Shown here: one piece after another, positions 26,321 to 40,044 of the stretch
How positions within the stretch are numbered: the first letter of the stretch is position 1
Layout of the letters: each line of letters starts with the position of its first letter
Source: Synchiropus splendidus
Lineage: Eukaryota > Chordata > Actinopteri > Syngnathiformes > Callionymidae
Direction: 5' to 3'
NCBI RefSeq assembly: GCF_027744825.2
Contig: NW_026527082.1
Location: 136,501-200,500, forward strand
DNA length: 64,000 nt
The notes under the pieces: model-generated
What the model was told of the DNA's origin: nothing
Databases searched by the model: none
Seen by the model: only the letters and a program-made list of their open reading frames with translations
Translations under genes and position numbers: made by a program

Positions 26321-28576
26321 CACTATAGCAGAAAGGGTCTTTCTAGTAGTTGCACATCAAATCTAAACTGTCTGAAGTGTTTTTCCAAAGTTATCAACAC
26401 TTTTATGTTTGGCGTTCCGAAACCCACCTTATCTCAGGCTGAAAAGCGTTTTTGTGCATTGTGCCATAACTTTTCAGGGAAGCTTCAGAACATGAAATTT
26501 TAACCTCCCACTATAGCAGAAAGGGTCTTTCTAGTAGTTGCACATCAAATCTAAGCTGTCTGAAGTGTTTTTCAAAAGTTATCAACACTTTTATGTTTGG
26601 CGTTCCGAAACCCACCTTATCTCAGGCTGAAAAGCGTTTTTGTGCATTGTGCCATAACTTTTCAGGAAAGCTTCAGAACATGAAATTTTAACCTCCCACT
26701 ATAGCAGAAAGGGTCTTTCTAGTAGTTGCACATCAAATCTAAACTGTCTGAAGTGTTTTTCCAAAGTTATCAACACTTTTATGTTTGGCGTTCCGAAACC
26801 CACCTTATCTCAGGCTGAAAAGCGTTTTTACGCATTGTGCCATAACTTTTCAGGGAAGCTTCAGAACATGAAATTTTAACCTCCCACTATAGCAGAAAGG
26901 GTCTTTCTAGTAGGTGCACATCAAATCTAAGCTCTCTGAAGTGTTTTTCGAAAGTTATCAACACTTTTATGTTTGGCGTTCCGAAACCAACCTTATCTCA
27001 GGCTGAAAAGCGTTTTTGTGCATTGTGCCATAACTTTTCAGGGAAGCTTCAGAACATGAAATTTTAACCTCCCACTATAGCAGAAAGGGTCTTTCTAGTA
27101 GTTGCACATCAAATCTAAACTGTCTGAAGTGTTTTTCCAAAGTTATTAACACTTTTATGTTTGGCGTTCCGTAACCCACCTTATCTCAGGCTGAAAAGCG
27201 TTTTTGTGCATTGTGCCATAACTTTTCAGGGAAGCTTCAGAACATGAAATTTTAACCTCCCACTATAGCAGAAAGGGTCTTTCTAGTAGTTGCACATCAA
27301 ATCTAAACTGTCTGAAGTGTTTTTCCAAAGTTATCAACACTTTTATGTTTGGCGTTCCGAAACCCACCTTATCTCAGGCTGAAAAGCGTTTTTACGCATT
27401 GTGCCATAACTTTTCAGGGAAGCTTCAGAACATGAAATTTTAACCTCCCACTATAGCAGAAAGGGTCTTTCTAGTAGTTGCACATCAAATCTAAACTGTC
27501 TGAAGTGTTTTTCCAAAGTTATTAACACTTTTATGTTTGGCGTTCCGAAACCCACCTTATCTCAGGCTGAAAAGCGTTTTTGTGCATTGTGCCATAACTT
27601 TTCAGGAAAGCTTCAGAACATGAAATTTTAACCTCCCACTATAGCAGAAAGGGTCTTTCTAGTAGTTGCACATCAAATCTAAACTGTCTGAAGAGTTTTT
27701 CCAAAGTTATTAACACTTTTATGTTTGGCGTTCCGAAACCCACCTTATCTCAGGCTGAAAAGCGTTTTTGTGCATTGTGCCATAACTTTTCAGGGAAGCT
27801 TCAGAACATGAAATTTTAACCTCCCACTATAGCAGAAAGGGTCTTTCTAGTAGGTGCACATCAAATCTAAGCTCTCTGAAGTGTTTTTCGAAAGTTATCA
27901 ACACTTTTATGTTTGGCGTTCCGAAACCCACCTTATCTCAGGCTGAAAAGCGTTTTTGTGCATTGTGCCATAACTTTTCAGGGAAGCTTCAGAACATGAA
28001 ATTTTAACCTCCCACTATAGCAGAAAGGGTCTTTCTAGTAGTTGCACATCAAATCTAAACTGTCTGAAGTGTTTTTCCAAAGTTATTAACACTTTTATGT
28101 TTGGCGTTCCGTAACCCACCTTATCTCAGGCTGAAAAGCGTTTTTGTGCATTGTGCCATAACTTTTCAGGGAAGCTTCAGAACATGAAATTTTAACCTCC
28201 CACTATAGCAGAAAGGGTCTTTCTAGTAGTTGCACATCAAATCTAAACTGTCTGAAGTGTTTTTCCAAAGTTATCAACACTTTTATGTTTGGCGTTCCGA
28301 AACCCACCTTATCTCAGGCTGAAAAGCGTTTTTACGCATTGTGCCATAACTTTTCAGGGAAGCTTCAGAACATGAAATTTTAACCTCCCACTATAGCAGA
28401 AAGGGTCTTTCTAGTAGTTGCACATCAAATCTAAACTGTCTGAAGTGTTTTTCCAAAGTTATTAACACTTTTATGTTTGGCGTTCCGAAACCCACCTTAT
28501 CTCAGGCTGAAAAGCGTTTTTGTGCATTGTGCCATAACTTTTCAGGAAAGCTTCAGAACATGAAATTTTAACCTCC
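26321..28576 (+). repeat. Mosaic segment with a tandem 5-mer (940-bp spacing)
   Basis: The class order is a D B, then C A(gtaac) B A' A(gaagag), then C A(gtaac) B A'. The rare GTTCCGTAACCC variant occurs at 27171 and 28111, exactly 940 bp apart, marking a five-monomer duplication of about 26885-27824 into 27825-28576. The first C has a private AACCAACC near 26985. The GTAACCC variant returns at 32811, 38075, 41272 and 53493. Confidence 0.82.
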
Positions 28577-31500
28577 CACTATAGCAGAAAGGGTCTTTCG
28601 AGGAGTTGCACATCAAATCTAAGCTGTCTGAAGTGTTTTTCAAAAGTTATCAACACTTTTATGTTTGGCGTTCCGAAACCCACCTTATCTCAGGCTGAAA
28701 AGCGTTTTTGTGCATTGTGCCATAACTTTTCAGGAAAGCTTCAGAACATGAAATTTTAACCTCCCACTATAGCAGAAAGGGTCTTTCTAGTAGTTGCACA
28801 TCAAATCTAAACTGTCTGAAGTGTTTTTCCAAAGTTATCAACACTTTTATGTTTGGCGTTCCGAAACCCACCTTATCTCAGGCTGAAAAGCGTTTTTACG
28901 CATTGTGCCATAACTTTTCAGGGAAGCTTCAGAACATGAAATTTTAACCTCCCACTATAGCAGAAAGGGTCTTTCTAGTAGGTGCACATCAAATCTAAGC
29001 TCTCTGAAGTGTTTTTCGAAAGTTATCAACACTTTTATGTTTGGCGTTCCGAAACCCACCTTATCTCAGGCTGAAAAGCGTTTTTGTGCATTGTGCCATA
29101 ACTTTTCAGGGAAGCTTCAGAACATGAAATTTTAACCTCCCACTATAGCAGAAAGGGTCTTTCTAGTAGTTGCACATCAAATCTAAACTGTCTGAAGTGT
29201 TTTTCCAAAGTTATTAACACTTTTATGTTTGGCGTTCCGAAACCCACCTTATCTCAGGCTGAAAAGCGTTTTTGTGCATTGTGCCATAACTTTTCAGGGA
29301 AGCTTCAGAACATGAAATTTTAACCTCCCACTATAGCAGAAAGGGTCTTTCTAGTAGTTGCACATCAAATCTAAACTGTCTGAAGTGTTTTTCCAAAGTT
29401 ATCAACACTTTTATGTTTGGCTTTCCGAAACCCACCTTATCTCAGGCTGAAAAGCGTTTTTGTGCATTGTGCCATAACTTTTCAGGGAAGCTTCAGAACA
29501 TGAAATTTTAACCTCCCACTATAGCAGAAAGGGTCTTTCTAGTAGTTGCACATCAAATCTAAGCTGTCTGAAGTGTTTTTCAAAAGTTATCAACACTTTT
29601 ATGTTTGGCGTTCCGAAACCCACCTTATCTCAGGCTGAAAAGCGTTTTTGTTCATTGTGCCATAACTTTTCAGGAAAGCTTCAGAACATGAAATTTTAAC
29701 CTCCCACTATAGCAGAAAGGGTCTTTCTAGTAGTTGCACATCAAATCTAAACTGTCTGAAGTGTTTTTCCAAAGTTATCAACACTTTTATGTTTGGCGTT
29801 CCGAAACCCACCTTATCTCAGGCTGAAAAGCGTTTTTACGCATTGTGCCATAACTTTTCAGGGAAGCTTCAGAACATGAAATTTTAACCTCCCACTATAG
29901 CAGAAAGGGTCTTTCTAGTAGGTGCACATCAAATCTAAGCTCTCTGAAGTGTTTTTCGAAAGTTATCAACACTTTTATGTTTGGCGTTCCGAAACCCACC
30001 TTATCTCAGGCTGAAAAGCGTTTTTGTGCATTGTGCCATAACTTTTCAGGAAAGCTTCAGAACATGAAATTTTAACCTCCCACTATAGCAGAAAGGGTCT
30101 TTCTAGTAGTTGCACATCAAATCTAAAGTGTCTGAAGTGTTTTTCCAAAGTTATTAACACTTTTATGTTTGGCGTTCCGAAACCCACCTTATCTCAGGCT
30201 GAAAAGCGTTTTTGTGCATTGTGCCATAACTTTTCAGGGAAGCTTCAGAACATGAAATTTTAACCTCCCACTATAGCAGAAAGGGTCTTTCTAGTAGGTG
30301 CACATCAAATCTAAGCTGTCTGAAGTGTTTTTCGAAAGTTATCAACACTTTTATGTTTGGCGTTCCGAAACCCACCTTATCTCAGGCTGAAAAGCGTTTT
30401 TGTGCATTGTGCCATAACTTTTCAGGGAAGCTTCAGAACATGAAATTTTAACCTCCCACTATAGCAGAAAGGGTCTTTCTAGTAGTTGCACATCAAATCT
30501 AAACTGTCTGAAGTGTTTTTCCAAAGTTATTAACACTTTTATGTTTGGCGTTCCGAAACCCACCTTATCTCAGGCTGAAAAGCGTTTTTGTGCATTGTGC
30601 CATTACTTTTCAGGGAAGCTTCAGAACATGAAATTTTAACCTCCCACTATAGCAGAAAGGGTCTTTCTAGTAGTTGCACATCAAATCTAAACTGTCTGAA
30701 GTGTTTTTCCAAAGTTATCAACACTTTTATGTTTGGCGTTCCGAAACCCACCTTATCTCAGGCTGAAAAGCGTTTTTGTGCATTGTGCCATAACTTTTCA
30801 GGGAAGCTTCAGAACATGAAATTTTAACCTCCCACTATAGCAGAAAGGGTCTTTCTAGTAGTTGCACATCAAATCTAAGCTGTCTGAAGTGTTTTTCAAA
30901 AGTTATCAACACTTTTATGTTTGGCGTTCCGAAACCCACCTTATCTCAGGCTGAAAAGCGTTTTTGTGCATTGTGCCATAACTTTTCAGGAAAGCTTCAG
31001 AACATGAAATTTTAACCTCCCACTATAGCAGAAAGGGTCTTTCTAGTAGTTGCACATCAAATCTAAACTGTCTGAAGTGTTTTTCCAAAGTTATCAACAC
31101 TTTTATGTTTGGCGTTCCGAAACCCACCTTATCTCAGGCTGAAAAGCGTTTTTACGCATTGTGCCATAACTTTTCAGGGAAGCTTCAGAACATGGAATTT
31201 TAACCTCCCACTATAGCAGAAAGGGTCTTTCTAGTAGGTGCACATCAAATCTAAGCTCTCTGAAGTGTTTTTCGAAAGTTATCAACACTTTTATGTTTGG
31301 CGTTCCGAAACCCACCTTATCTCAGGCTGAAAAGCGTTTTTGTGCATTGTGCCATAACTTTTCAGGAAAGCTTCAGAACATGAAATTTTAACCTCCCAAT
31401 ATAGCAGAAAGGGTCTTTCTAGTAGTTGCACATCAAATCTAAACTGTCTGAAGTGTTTTTCCAAAGTTATTAACACTTTTATGTTTGGCGTTCCGAAACC

Positions 31501-31960
31501 CACCTTATCTCAGGCTGAAAAGCGTTTTTGTGCATTGTGCCATAACTTTTCAGGGAAGCTTCAGAACATGAAATTTTAACCTCCCACTATAGCAGAAAGG
31601 GTCTTTCTAGTAGTTGCACATCAAATCTAAACTGTCTGAAGTGTTTTTCCAAAGTTATTAACACTTTTATGTTTGGCGTTCCGAAACCCACCTTATCTCA
31701 GGCTGAAAAGCGTTTTTGTGCATTGTGCCATAACTTTTCAGGGAAGCTTCAGAACATGAAATTTTAACCTCCCACTATAGCAGAAAGGGTCTTTCTAGTA
31801 GTTGCACATCAAATCTAAACTGTCTGAAGTGTTTTTCCAAAGTTATCAACACTTTTATGTTTGGCGTTCCGAAACCCACCTTATCTCAGGCTGAAAAGCG
31901 TTTTTACGCATTGTGCCATAACTTTTCAGGGAAGCTTCAGAACATGAAATTTTAACCTCC
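28577..31960 (+). repeat. Irregular satellite segment, 18 monomers
   Basis: The class order is D B C A a D B C A E A a D B C A A B. Parts resemble 14101-15228 (C A a with GGCTTTCC, then D B C) and 19741-20492 (A with CCATTAC, then a D B). Several private single changes are present: CTTTCGAGGAG near 28597, TTGTTCATTG near 29648, AAAGTGTC near 30124, CATGGAATT near 31191 and CCCAATATAG near 31395. I saw no long in-register copy of the whole segment in the window. Confidence 0.8.
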
Positions 31961-32148
31961 CCCTATAGCAGAAAGGGTCTTTCTAGTAGGTGCAAATCAA
32001 ATCTAAGCTGTCTGAAGTGTTTTTCGAAAGTTATCAACACTTTTATGTTTGGCGTTCCGAAACCCACCTTATGTCAGGCTGTAAAGCGTTTTTGTGCATT
32101 GTGCCATAACTTTTCACGGAAGCTTCAGAACATGAAATTTTAACCTCC
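31961..32148 (+). repeat. Divergent E monomer with several linked private changes
   Basis: This monomer is unusually diverged. It begins CCCTATAGC, has GCAAATCAA, TTATGTCAGG, GGCTGTAAAG and TTTCACGGAAG, while its neighbours match the class consensus. Four of these five changes are shared with the monomer at 35533-35720, 3572 bp (19 monomers) away. Only GGCTGTAAAG is private, so it arose after the copying. The monomer is an older lineage or an import from another array, copied once here. Confidence 0.85.
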
Positions 32149-35100
32149 CACTATAGCAGAAAGGGTCTTTCTAGTAGTTGCACATCAAATCTAAGCTGTC
32201 TGAAGTGTTTTTCAAAAGTTATCAACACTTTTATGTTTGGCGTTCCGAAACCCACCTTATCTCAGGCTGAAAAGCGTTTTTGTGCATTGTGCCATAACTT
32301 TTCAGGAAAGCTTCAGAACATGAAATTTTAACCTCCCACTATAGCAGAAAGGGTCTTTCTAGTAGTTGCACATCAAATATAAACTGTCTGAAGTGTTTTT
32401 CCAAAGTTATCAACACTTTTATGTTTGGCGTTCCGAAACCCACCTTATCTCAGGCTGAAAAGCGTTTTTACGCATTGTGCCATAACTTTTCAGGGAAGCT
32501 TCAGAACATGAAATTTTAACCTCCCACTATAGCAGAAAGGGTCTTTCTAGTAGGTGCACATCAAATCTAAGCTCTCTGAAGTGTTTTTCGAAAGTTATCA
32601 ACACTTTTATGTTTGGCGTTCCGAAACCCACCTTATCTCAGGCTGAAAAGCGTTTTTGTGCATTGTGCCATAACTTTTCAGGGAAGCTTCAGAACATGAA
32701 ATTTTAACCTCCCACTATAGCAGAAAGGGTCTTTCTAGTAGTTGCACATCAAATCTAAACTGTCTGAAGTGTTTTTCCAAAGTTATTAACACTTTTATGT
32801 TTGGCGTTCCGTAACCCACCTTATCTCAGGCTGAAAAGCGTTTTTGTGCATTGTGCCATAACTTTTCAGGGAAGCTTCAGAACATGAAATTTTAACCTCC
32901 CACTATAGCAGAAAGGGTCTTTCTAGTAGTTGCACATCAAATCTAAACTGTCTGAAGTGTTTTTCCAAAGTTATCAACACTTTTATGTTTGGCGTTCCGA
33001 AACCCACCTTATCTCAGGCTGAAAAGCGTTTTTGTGCATTGTGCCATAACTTTTCAGGGAAGCTTCAGAACATGAAATTTTAACCTCCCACTATAGCAGA
33101 AAGGGTCTTTCTAGTAGTTGCACATCAAATCTAAGCTGTCTGAAGTGTTTTTCAAAAGTTATCAACACTTTTATGTTTGGCGTTCCGAAACCCACCTTAT
33201 CTCAGGCTGAAAAGCGTTTTTGTGCATTGTGCCATAACTTTTCAGGAAAGCTTCAGAACATGAAATTTTAACCTCCCACTATAGCAGAAAGGGTCGTTCT
33301 AGTAGTTGCACATCAAATCTAAACTGTCTGAAGTGTTTTTCCAAAGTTATCAACACTTTTATGTTTGGCGTTCCGAAACCCACCTTATCTCAGGCTGAAA
33401 AGCGTTTTTGTGCATTGTGCCATAACTTTTCAGGGAAGCTTCAGAACATGAAATTTTAACCTCCCACTATAGCAGAAAGGGTCTTTCTAGTAGTTGCACA
33501 TCAAATCTAAGCTGTCTGAAGTGTTTTTCAAAAGTTATCAACACTTTTATGTTTGGCGTTCCGAAACCCACCTTATCTCAGGCTGAAAAGCGTTTTTGTG
33601 CATTGTGCCATAACTTTTCAGGAAAGCTTCAGAACATGAAATTTTAACCTCCCACTATAGCAGAAAGGGTCTTTCTAGTAGTTGCACATCAAATCTAAAC
33701 TGTCTGAAGTGTTTTTCCAAAGTTATCAACACTTTTATGTTTGGCGTTCCGAAACCCACCTTATCTCAGGCTGAAAAGCGTTTTTACGCATTGTGCCATA
33801 ACTTTTCAGGGAAGCTTCAGAACATGAAATTTTAACCTCCCACTATAGCAGAAAGGGTCTTTCTAGTAGTTGCACATCAAATCTAAACTGTCTGAAGTGT
33901 TTTTCCAAAGTTATCAACACTTTTATGTTTGGCGTTCCGAAACCCACCTTATCTCAGGCTGAAAAGCGTTTTTGTGCATTGTGCCATAACTTTTCAGGGA
34001 AGCTTCAGAACATGAAATTTTAACCTCCCACTATAGCAGAAAGGGTCTTTCTAGTAGTTGCACATCAAATCTAAGCTGTCTGAAGTGTTTTTCAAAAGTT
34101 ATCAACACTTTTATGTTTGGCGTTCCGAAACCCACCTTATCTCAGGCTGAAAAGCGTTTTTGTGCATTGTGCCATAACTTTTCAGGAAAGCTTCAGAACA
34201 TGAAATTTTAACCTCCCACTATAGCAGAAAGGGTCTTTCTAGTAGTTGCACATCAAATCTAAACTGTCTGAAGTGTTTTTCCAAAGTTATCAACACTTTT
34301 ATGTTTGGCGTTCCGAAACCCACCTTATCTCAGGCTGAAAAGCGTTTTTACGCATTGTGCCATAACTTTTCAGGGAAGCTTCAGAACATGAAATTTTAAC
34401 CTCCCACTATAGCAGAAAGGGTCTTTCTAGTAGTTGCACATCAAATCTAAGCTCTCTGAACTGTTTTTCAAAAGTTATCAACACTTTTATGTTTGGCGTT
34501 CCGAAACCCACCTTATCTCAGGCTGAAAAGCGTTTTTGTGCATTGTGCCATAACTTTTCAGGGAAGCTTCAGAACATGAAATTTTAACCTCCCACTATAG
34601 CAGAAAGGGTCTTTCTAGTAGTTGCACATCAAATCTAAACTGTCTGAAGTGTTTTTCCAAAGTTATTAACACTTTTATGTTTGGCGTTCCGAAACCCACC
34701 TTATCTCAGGCTGAAAAGCGTTTTTGTGCATTGTGCCATTACTTTTCAGGGAAGCTTCAGAACATGAAATTTTAACCTCCCACTATAGCAGAAAGGGTCT
34801 TTCTAGTAGTTGCACATGAAATCTAAACTGTCTGAAGTGTTTTTCCAAAGTTATCAACACTTTTATGTTTGGCGTTCCGAAACCCACCTTATCTCAGGCT
34901 GAAAAGCGTTTTTGTGCATTGTGCCATAACTTTTCAGGGAAGCTTCAGAACATGAAATTTTAACCTCCCACTATAGCAGAAAGGGTCTTTCTAGTAGTTG
35001 CACATCAAATCTAAGCTGTCTGAAGTGTTTTTCAAAAGTTATCAACACTTTTATGTTTGGCGTTCCGAAACCCACCTTATCTCAGGCTGAAAAGCGTTTT

Positions 35101-35532
35101 TGTGCATTGTGCCATAACTTTTCAGGAAAGCTTCAGAACATGAAATTTTAACCTCCCACTATAGCAGAAAGGGTCTTTCTAGTAGTTGCACATCAAATCT
35201 AAACTGTCTGAAGTGTTTTTCCAAAGTTATCAACACTTTTATGTTTGGCGTTCCGAAACCCACCTTATCTCAGGCTGAAAAGCGTTTTTGTGCATTGTGC
35301 CATAACTTTTCAGGGAAGCTTCAGAACATGAAATTTTAACCTCCCACTATAGCAGAAAGGGTCTTTCTAGTAGTTGCACATCAAATCTAAACTGTCTGAA
35401 GTGTTTTTCCAAAGTTATCAACACTTTTATGTTTGGCGTTCCGAAACCCACCTTATCTCAGGCTGAAAAGCGTTTTTACGCATTGTGCCATAACTTTTCA
35501 GGGAAGCTTCAGAACATGAAATTTTAACCTCC
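32149..35532 (+). repeat. Irregular a/D/B-rich segment, 18 monomers
   Basis: The class order is D B C A(gtaac) a D a D B a D B C-like A a D a B. Short D-B-containing motifs recur, such as a D B at 33465-34404. GGGTCGTTCT, which changes the right arm of the dyad, first appears at 33291 and then at 36111 and in the 38-54 kb blocks. The C-like monomer at 34405 is mixed (T30 with C50 and A66, plus GAACTG), which suggests intramonomer exchange. The CCATTAC variant recurs in the monomer at 34593. Confidence 0.8.
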
Positions 35533-35720
35533 CCCTATAGCAGAAAGGGTCTTTCTAGTAGGTGCAAATCAAATCTAAGCTGTCTGAAGTGTTTTTCGAA
35601 AGTTATCAACACTTTTATGTTTGGCGTTCCGAAACCCACCTTATGTCAGGCTGAAAAGCGTTTTTGTGCATTGTGCCATAACTTTTCACGGAAGCTTCAG
35701 AACATGAAATTTTAACCTCC
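35533..35720 (+). repeat. Second copy of the divergent E monomer
   Basis: It shares CCCTATAGC, GCAAATCAA, TTATGTCAGG and TTTCACGGAAG with 31961-32148, but keeps the usual GGCTGAAAAG. Both copies are preceded by a B monomer and followed by a D monomer. The following units then differ (B after the first copy, a after the second), so the copied tract is short or was overwritten afterwards. Confidence 0.85.
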
Positions 35721-37600
35721 CACTATAGCAGAAAGGGTCTTTCTAGTAGTTGCACATCAAATCTAAGCTGTCTGAAGTGTTTTTCAAAAGTTATCAACAC
35801 TTTTATGTTTGGCGTTCCGAAACCCACCTTATCTCAGGCTGAAAAGCGTTTTTGTGCATTGTGCCATAACTTTTCAGGAAAGCTTCAGAACATGAAATTT
35901 TAACCTCCCACTATAGCAGAAAGGGTCTTTCTAGTAGTTGCACATCAAATCTAAACTGTCTGAAGTGTTTTTCCAAAGTTATCAACACTTTTATGTTTGG
36001 CGTTCCGAAACCCACCTTATCTCAGGCTGAAAAGCGTTTTTGTGCATTGTGCCATAACTTTTCAGGAAAGCTTCAGAACATGAAATTTTAACCTCCCACT
36101 ATAGCAGAAAGGGTCGTTCTAGTAGTTGCACATCAAATCTAAACTGTCTGAAGTGTTTTTCCAAAGTTATCAACACTTTTATGTTTGGCGTTCCGAAACC
36201 CACCTTATCTCAGGCTGAAAAGCGTTTTTGTGCATTGTGCCATAACTTTTCAGGGAAGCTTCAGAACATGAAATTTTAACCTCCCACTATAGCAGAAAGG
36301 GTCTTTCTAGTAGTTGCACATCAAATCTAAGCTGTCTGAAGTGTTTTTCAAAAGTTATCAACACTTTTATGTTTGGCGTTCCGAAACCCACCTTATCTCA
36401 GGCTGAAAAGCGTTTTTGTGCATTGTGCCATAACTTTTCAGGAAAGCTTCAGAACATGAAATTTTAACCTCCCACTATAGCAGAAAGGGTCTTTCTAGTA
36501 GTTGCACATCAAATCTAAACGGTCTGAAGTGTTTTTCCAAAGTTATCAACACTTTTATGTTTGGCGTTCCGAAACCCACCTTATCTCAGGCTGAAAAGCG
36601 TTTTTACGCATTGTGCCATAACTTTTCAGGGAAGCTTCAGAACATGAAATTTTAACCTCCCACTATAGCAGAAAGGGTCTTTCTAGTAGGTGCACATCAA
36701 ATCTAAGCTCTCTGAAGTGTTTTTCGAAAGTTATCAACACTTTTATGTTTGGCGTTCCGAAACCCACCTTATCTCAGGCTGAAAAGCGTTTTTGTGCATT
36801 GTGCCATAACTTTTCAGGGAAGCTTCAGAACATGAAATTTTAACCTCCCACTATAGCAGAAAGGGTCTTTCTAGTAGTTGCACATCAAATCTAAACTGTC
36901 TGAAGTGTTTTTCCAAAGTTATTAACAATTTTATGTTTGGCGTTCCGAAACCCACCTTATCTCAGGCTGAAAAGCGTTTTTGTGCATTGTGCCATAACTT
37001 TTCAGGGAAGCTTCAGAACATGAAATTTTAACCTCCCACTATAGCAGAAAGGGTCTTTCTAGTAGTTGCACATCAAATCTAAACTGTCTGAAGTGTTTTT
37101 CCAAAGTTATCAACACTTTTATGTTTGGCGTTCCGAAACCCACCTTATCTCAGGCTGAAAAGCGTTTTTGTGCATTGTGCCATAACTTTTCAGGGAAGCT
37201 TCAGAACATGAAATTTTAACCTCCCACTATAGCAGAAAGGGTCTTTCTAGTAGTTGCACATCAAATCTAAGCTGTCTGAAGTGTTTTTCAAAAGTTATCA
37301 ACACTTTTATGTTTGGCGTTCCGAAACCCACCTTATCTCAGGCTGAAAAGCGTTTTTGTGCATTGTGCCATAACTTTTCAGGAAAGCTTCAGAACATGAA
37401 ATTTTAACCTCCCACTATAGCAGAAAGGGTCTTTCTAGTAGTTGCACATCAAATCTAAACTGTCTGAAGTGTTTTTCCAAAGTTATCAACACTTTTATGT
37501 TTGGCGTTCCGAAACCCACCTTATCTCAGGCTGAAAAGCGTTTTTACGCATTGTGCCATAACTTTTCAGGGAAGCTTCAGAACATGAAATTTTAACCTCC
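35721..37600 (+). repeat. Irregular segment, 10 monomers
   Basis: The class order is D a a(tcgttc) D B C A a D B. The TCGTTC monomer followed by D B matches 33277-33840 at offset 2820 (15 monomers). Private changes include AACGGTCTG near 36519 and TTAACAATTTT near 36923. No other feature is present. Confidence 0.8.
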
Positions 37601-40044
37601 CACTATAGCAGAAAGGGTCTTTCTAGTAGTTGCACATCAAATCTAAACTGTCTGAAGTGTTTTTCCAAAGTTATCAACACTTTTATGTTTGGCGTTCCGA
37701 AACCCACCTTATCTCAGGCTGAAAAGCGTTTTTACGCATTGTGCCATAACTTTTCAGGGAAGCTTCAGAACATGAAATTTTAACCTCCCACTATAGCAGA
37801 AAGGGTCTTTCTAGTAGGTGCACATCAAATCTAAGCTCTCTGAAGTGTTTTTCGAAAGTTATCAACACTTTTATGTTTGGCGTTCCGAAACCCACCTTAT
37901 CTCAGGCTGAAAAGCGTTTTTGTGCATTGTGCCATAACTTTTCAGGGAAGCTTCAGAACATGAAATTTTAACCTCCCACTATAGCAGAAAGGGTCTTTCT
38001 AGTAGTTGCACATCAAATCTAAACTGTCTGAAGTGTTTTTCCAAAGTTATTAACACTTTTATGTTTGGCGTTCCGTAACCCACCTTATCTCAGGCTGAAA
38101 AGCGTTTTTGTGCATTGTGCCATAACTTTTCAGGGAAGCTTCAGAACATGAAATTTTAACCTCCCACTATAGCAGAAAGGGTCTTTCTAGTAGTTGCACA
38201 TCAAATCTAAACTGTCTGAAGTGTTTTTCCAAAGTTATCAACACTTTTATGTTTGGCGTTCCGAAACCCACCATATCGCAGGCTGAAAAGCGTTTTTGTG
38301 CATTGTGCCATAACTTTTCAGGGAAGCTTCAGAACATGAAATTTTAACCTCCCACTATAGCAGAAAGGGTCTTTCTAGTAGTTGCACATCAAATCTAAGC
38401 TGTCTGAAGTGTTTTTCGAAAGTTATCAACACTTTTATGTTTGGCGTTCCGAAACCCACCTTATCTCTGGCTGAAAAGCGTTTTTGTGCATTGTGCCATA
38501 ACTTTTCAGGAAAGCTTCAGAACATGAAATTTTAACCTCCCACTATAGTAGAAAGGGTCGTTCTAGTAGTTGCACATCAAATCTAAACTGTCTGAAGTGT
38601 TTTTCCAAAGTTATCAACACTTTTATGTTTGGCGTTCCGAAACCCACCTTATCTCAGGCTGAAAAGCGTTTTTGTGCATTGTGCCATAACTTTTCAGGAA
38701 AGCTTCAGAACATGAAATTTTAACCTCCCACTATAGCAGAAAGGGTCTTTCTAGTAGTTGCACATCAAATCTAAACTGTCTGAAGTGTTTTTCCAAAGTT
38801 ATCAACACTTTTATGTTTGGCGTTCCGAAACCCACCTTATCTCAGGCTGAAAAGCGTTTTTACGCATTGTGCCATAACCTTTCAGGGAAGCTTCAGAACA
38901 TGAAATTTTAACCTCCCACTATAGCAGAAAGGGTCTTTCTAGTAGGTGCACATCAAATCTAAGCTCTCTGAAGTGTTTTTCCAAAGTTATCAACACTTTT
39001 ATGTTTGGCGTTCCGAAACCCACCTTATCTCAGGCTGAAAAGCGTTTTTGTGCATTGTGCCATAACTTTTCAGGGAAGCTTCAGAACATGAAATTTTAAC
39101 CTCCCACTATAGCAGAAAGGGTCTTTCTAGTAGTTGCACATCAAATCTAAACTGTCTGAAGTGTTTTTCCAAAGTTATCAACACTTTTATGTTTGGCGTT
39201 CCGAAACCCACCTTATCTCAGGCTGAAAAGCGTTTTTGTGCATTGTGCCATAACTTTTCAGGGAAGCTTCAGTACATGAAATTTTAACCTCCCACTATAG
39301 CAGAAAGGGTCTTTCTAGTAGTTGCACATCAAATCTAAGCTGTCTGAAGTGTTTTTCAAAAGTTATCAACACTTTTATGTTTGGCGTTCCGAAACCCACC
39401 TTATCTCAGGCTGAAAAGCGTTTTTGTGCATTGTGCCATAACTTTTCAGGAAAGCTTCAGAACATGAAATTTTAACCTCCCACTATAGCAGAAAGGGTCT
39501 TTCTAGTAGTTGCACATCAAATCTAAACTGTCTGAAGTGTTTTTCCAAAGTTATCAACACTTTTATGTTTGGCGTTCCGAAACCCACCTTATCTCAGGCT
39601 GAAAAGCGTTTTTACGCATTGTGCCATAACTTTTCAGGGAAGCTTCAGAACATGAAATTTTAACCTCCCACTATAGCAGAAAGGGTCTTTCTAGTAGGTG
39701 CACATCAAATCTAAGCTCTCTGAAGTGTTTTTCGAAAGTTATCAACACTTTTATGTTTGGCGTTCCGAAACCCACCTTATCTCAGGCTGAAAAGCGTTTT
39801 TGTGCATTGTGCCATAACTTTTCAGGAAAGCTTCAGAACATGAAATTTTAACCTCCCACTATAGCAGAAAGGGTCTTTCTAGTAGTTGCACATCAAATCT
39901 AAACTGTCTGAAGTGTTTTTCCAAAGTTATTAACACTTTTATGTTTGGCGTTCCGAAACCCACGTTATCTCAGGCTGAAAAGCGTTTTTGTGCATTGTGC
40001 CATAACTTTTCAGGGAAGCTTCAGAACATGAAATTTTAACCTCC
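37601..40044 (+). repeat. 13-monomer block, founder-like copy (3197-bp partner downstream)
   Basis: The order is B C A(gtaac) a F a(tcgttc) B(cctttc) C a D B C A(cacgtt). All markers recur 3197 bp later: GTAACCC 38075/41272, GGGTCG 38555/41752 and CACGTT 39961/43158. The offset equals 17 monomers plus the 1-bp insertion lying between the copies. Copy-private changes include CCATATCGCAGG near 38271, CTATAGTAGAAAG near 38545 and CAGTACATG near 39270. Confidence 0.9.
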
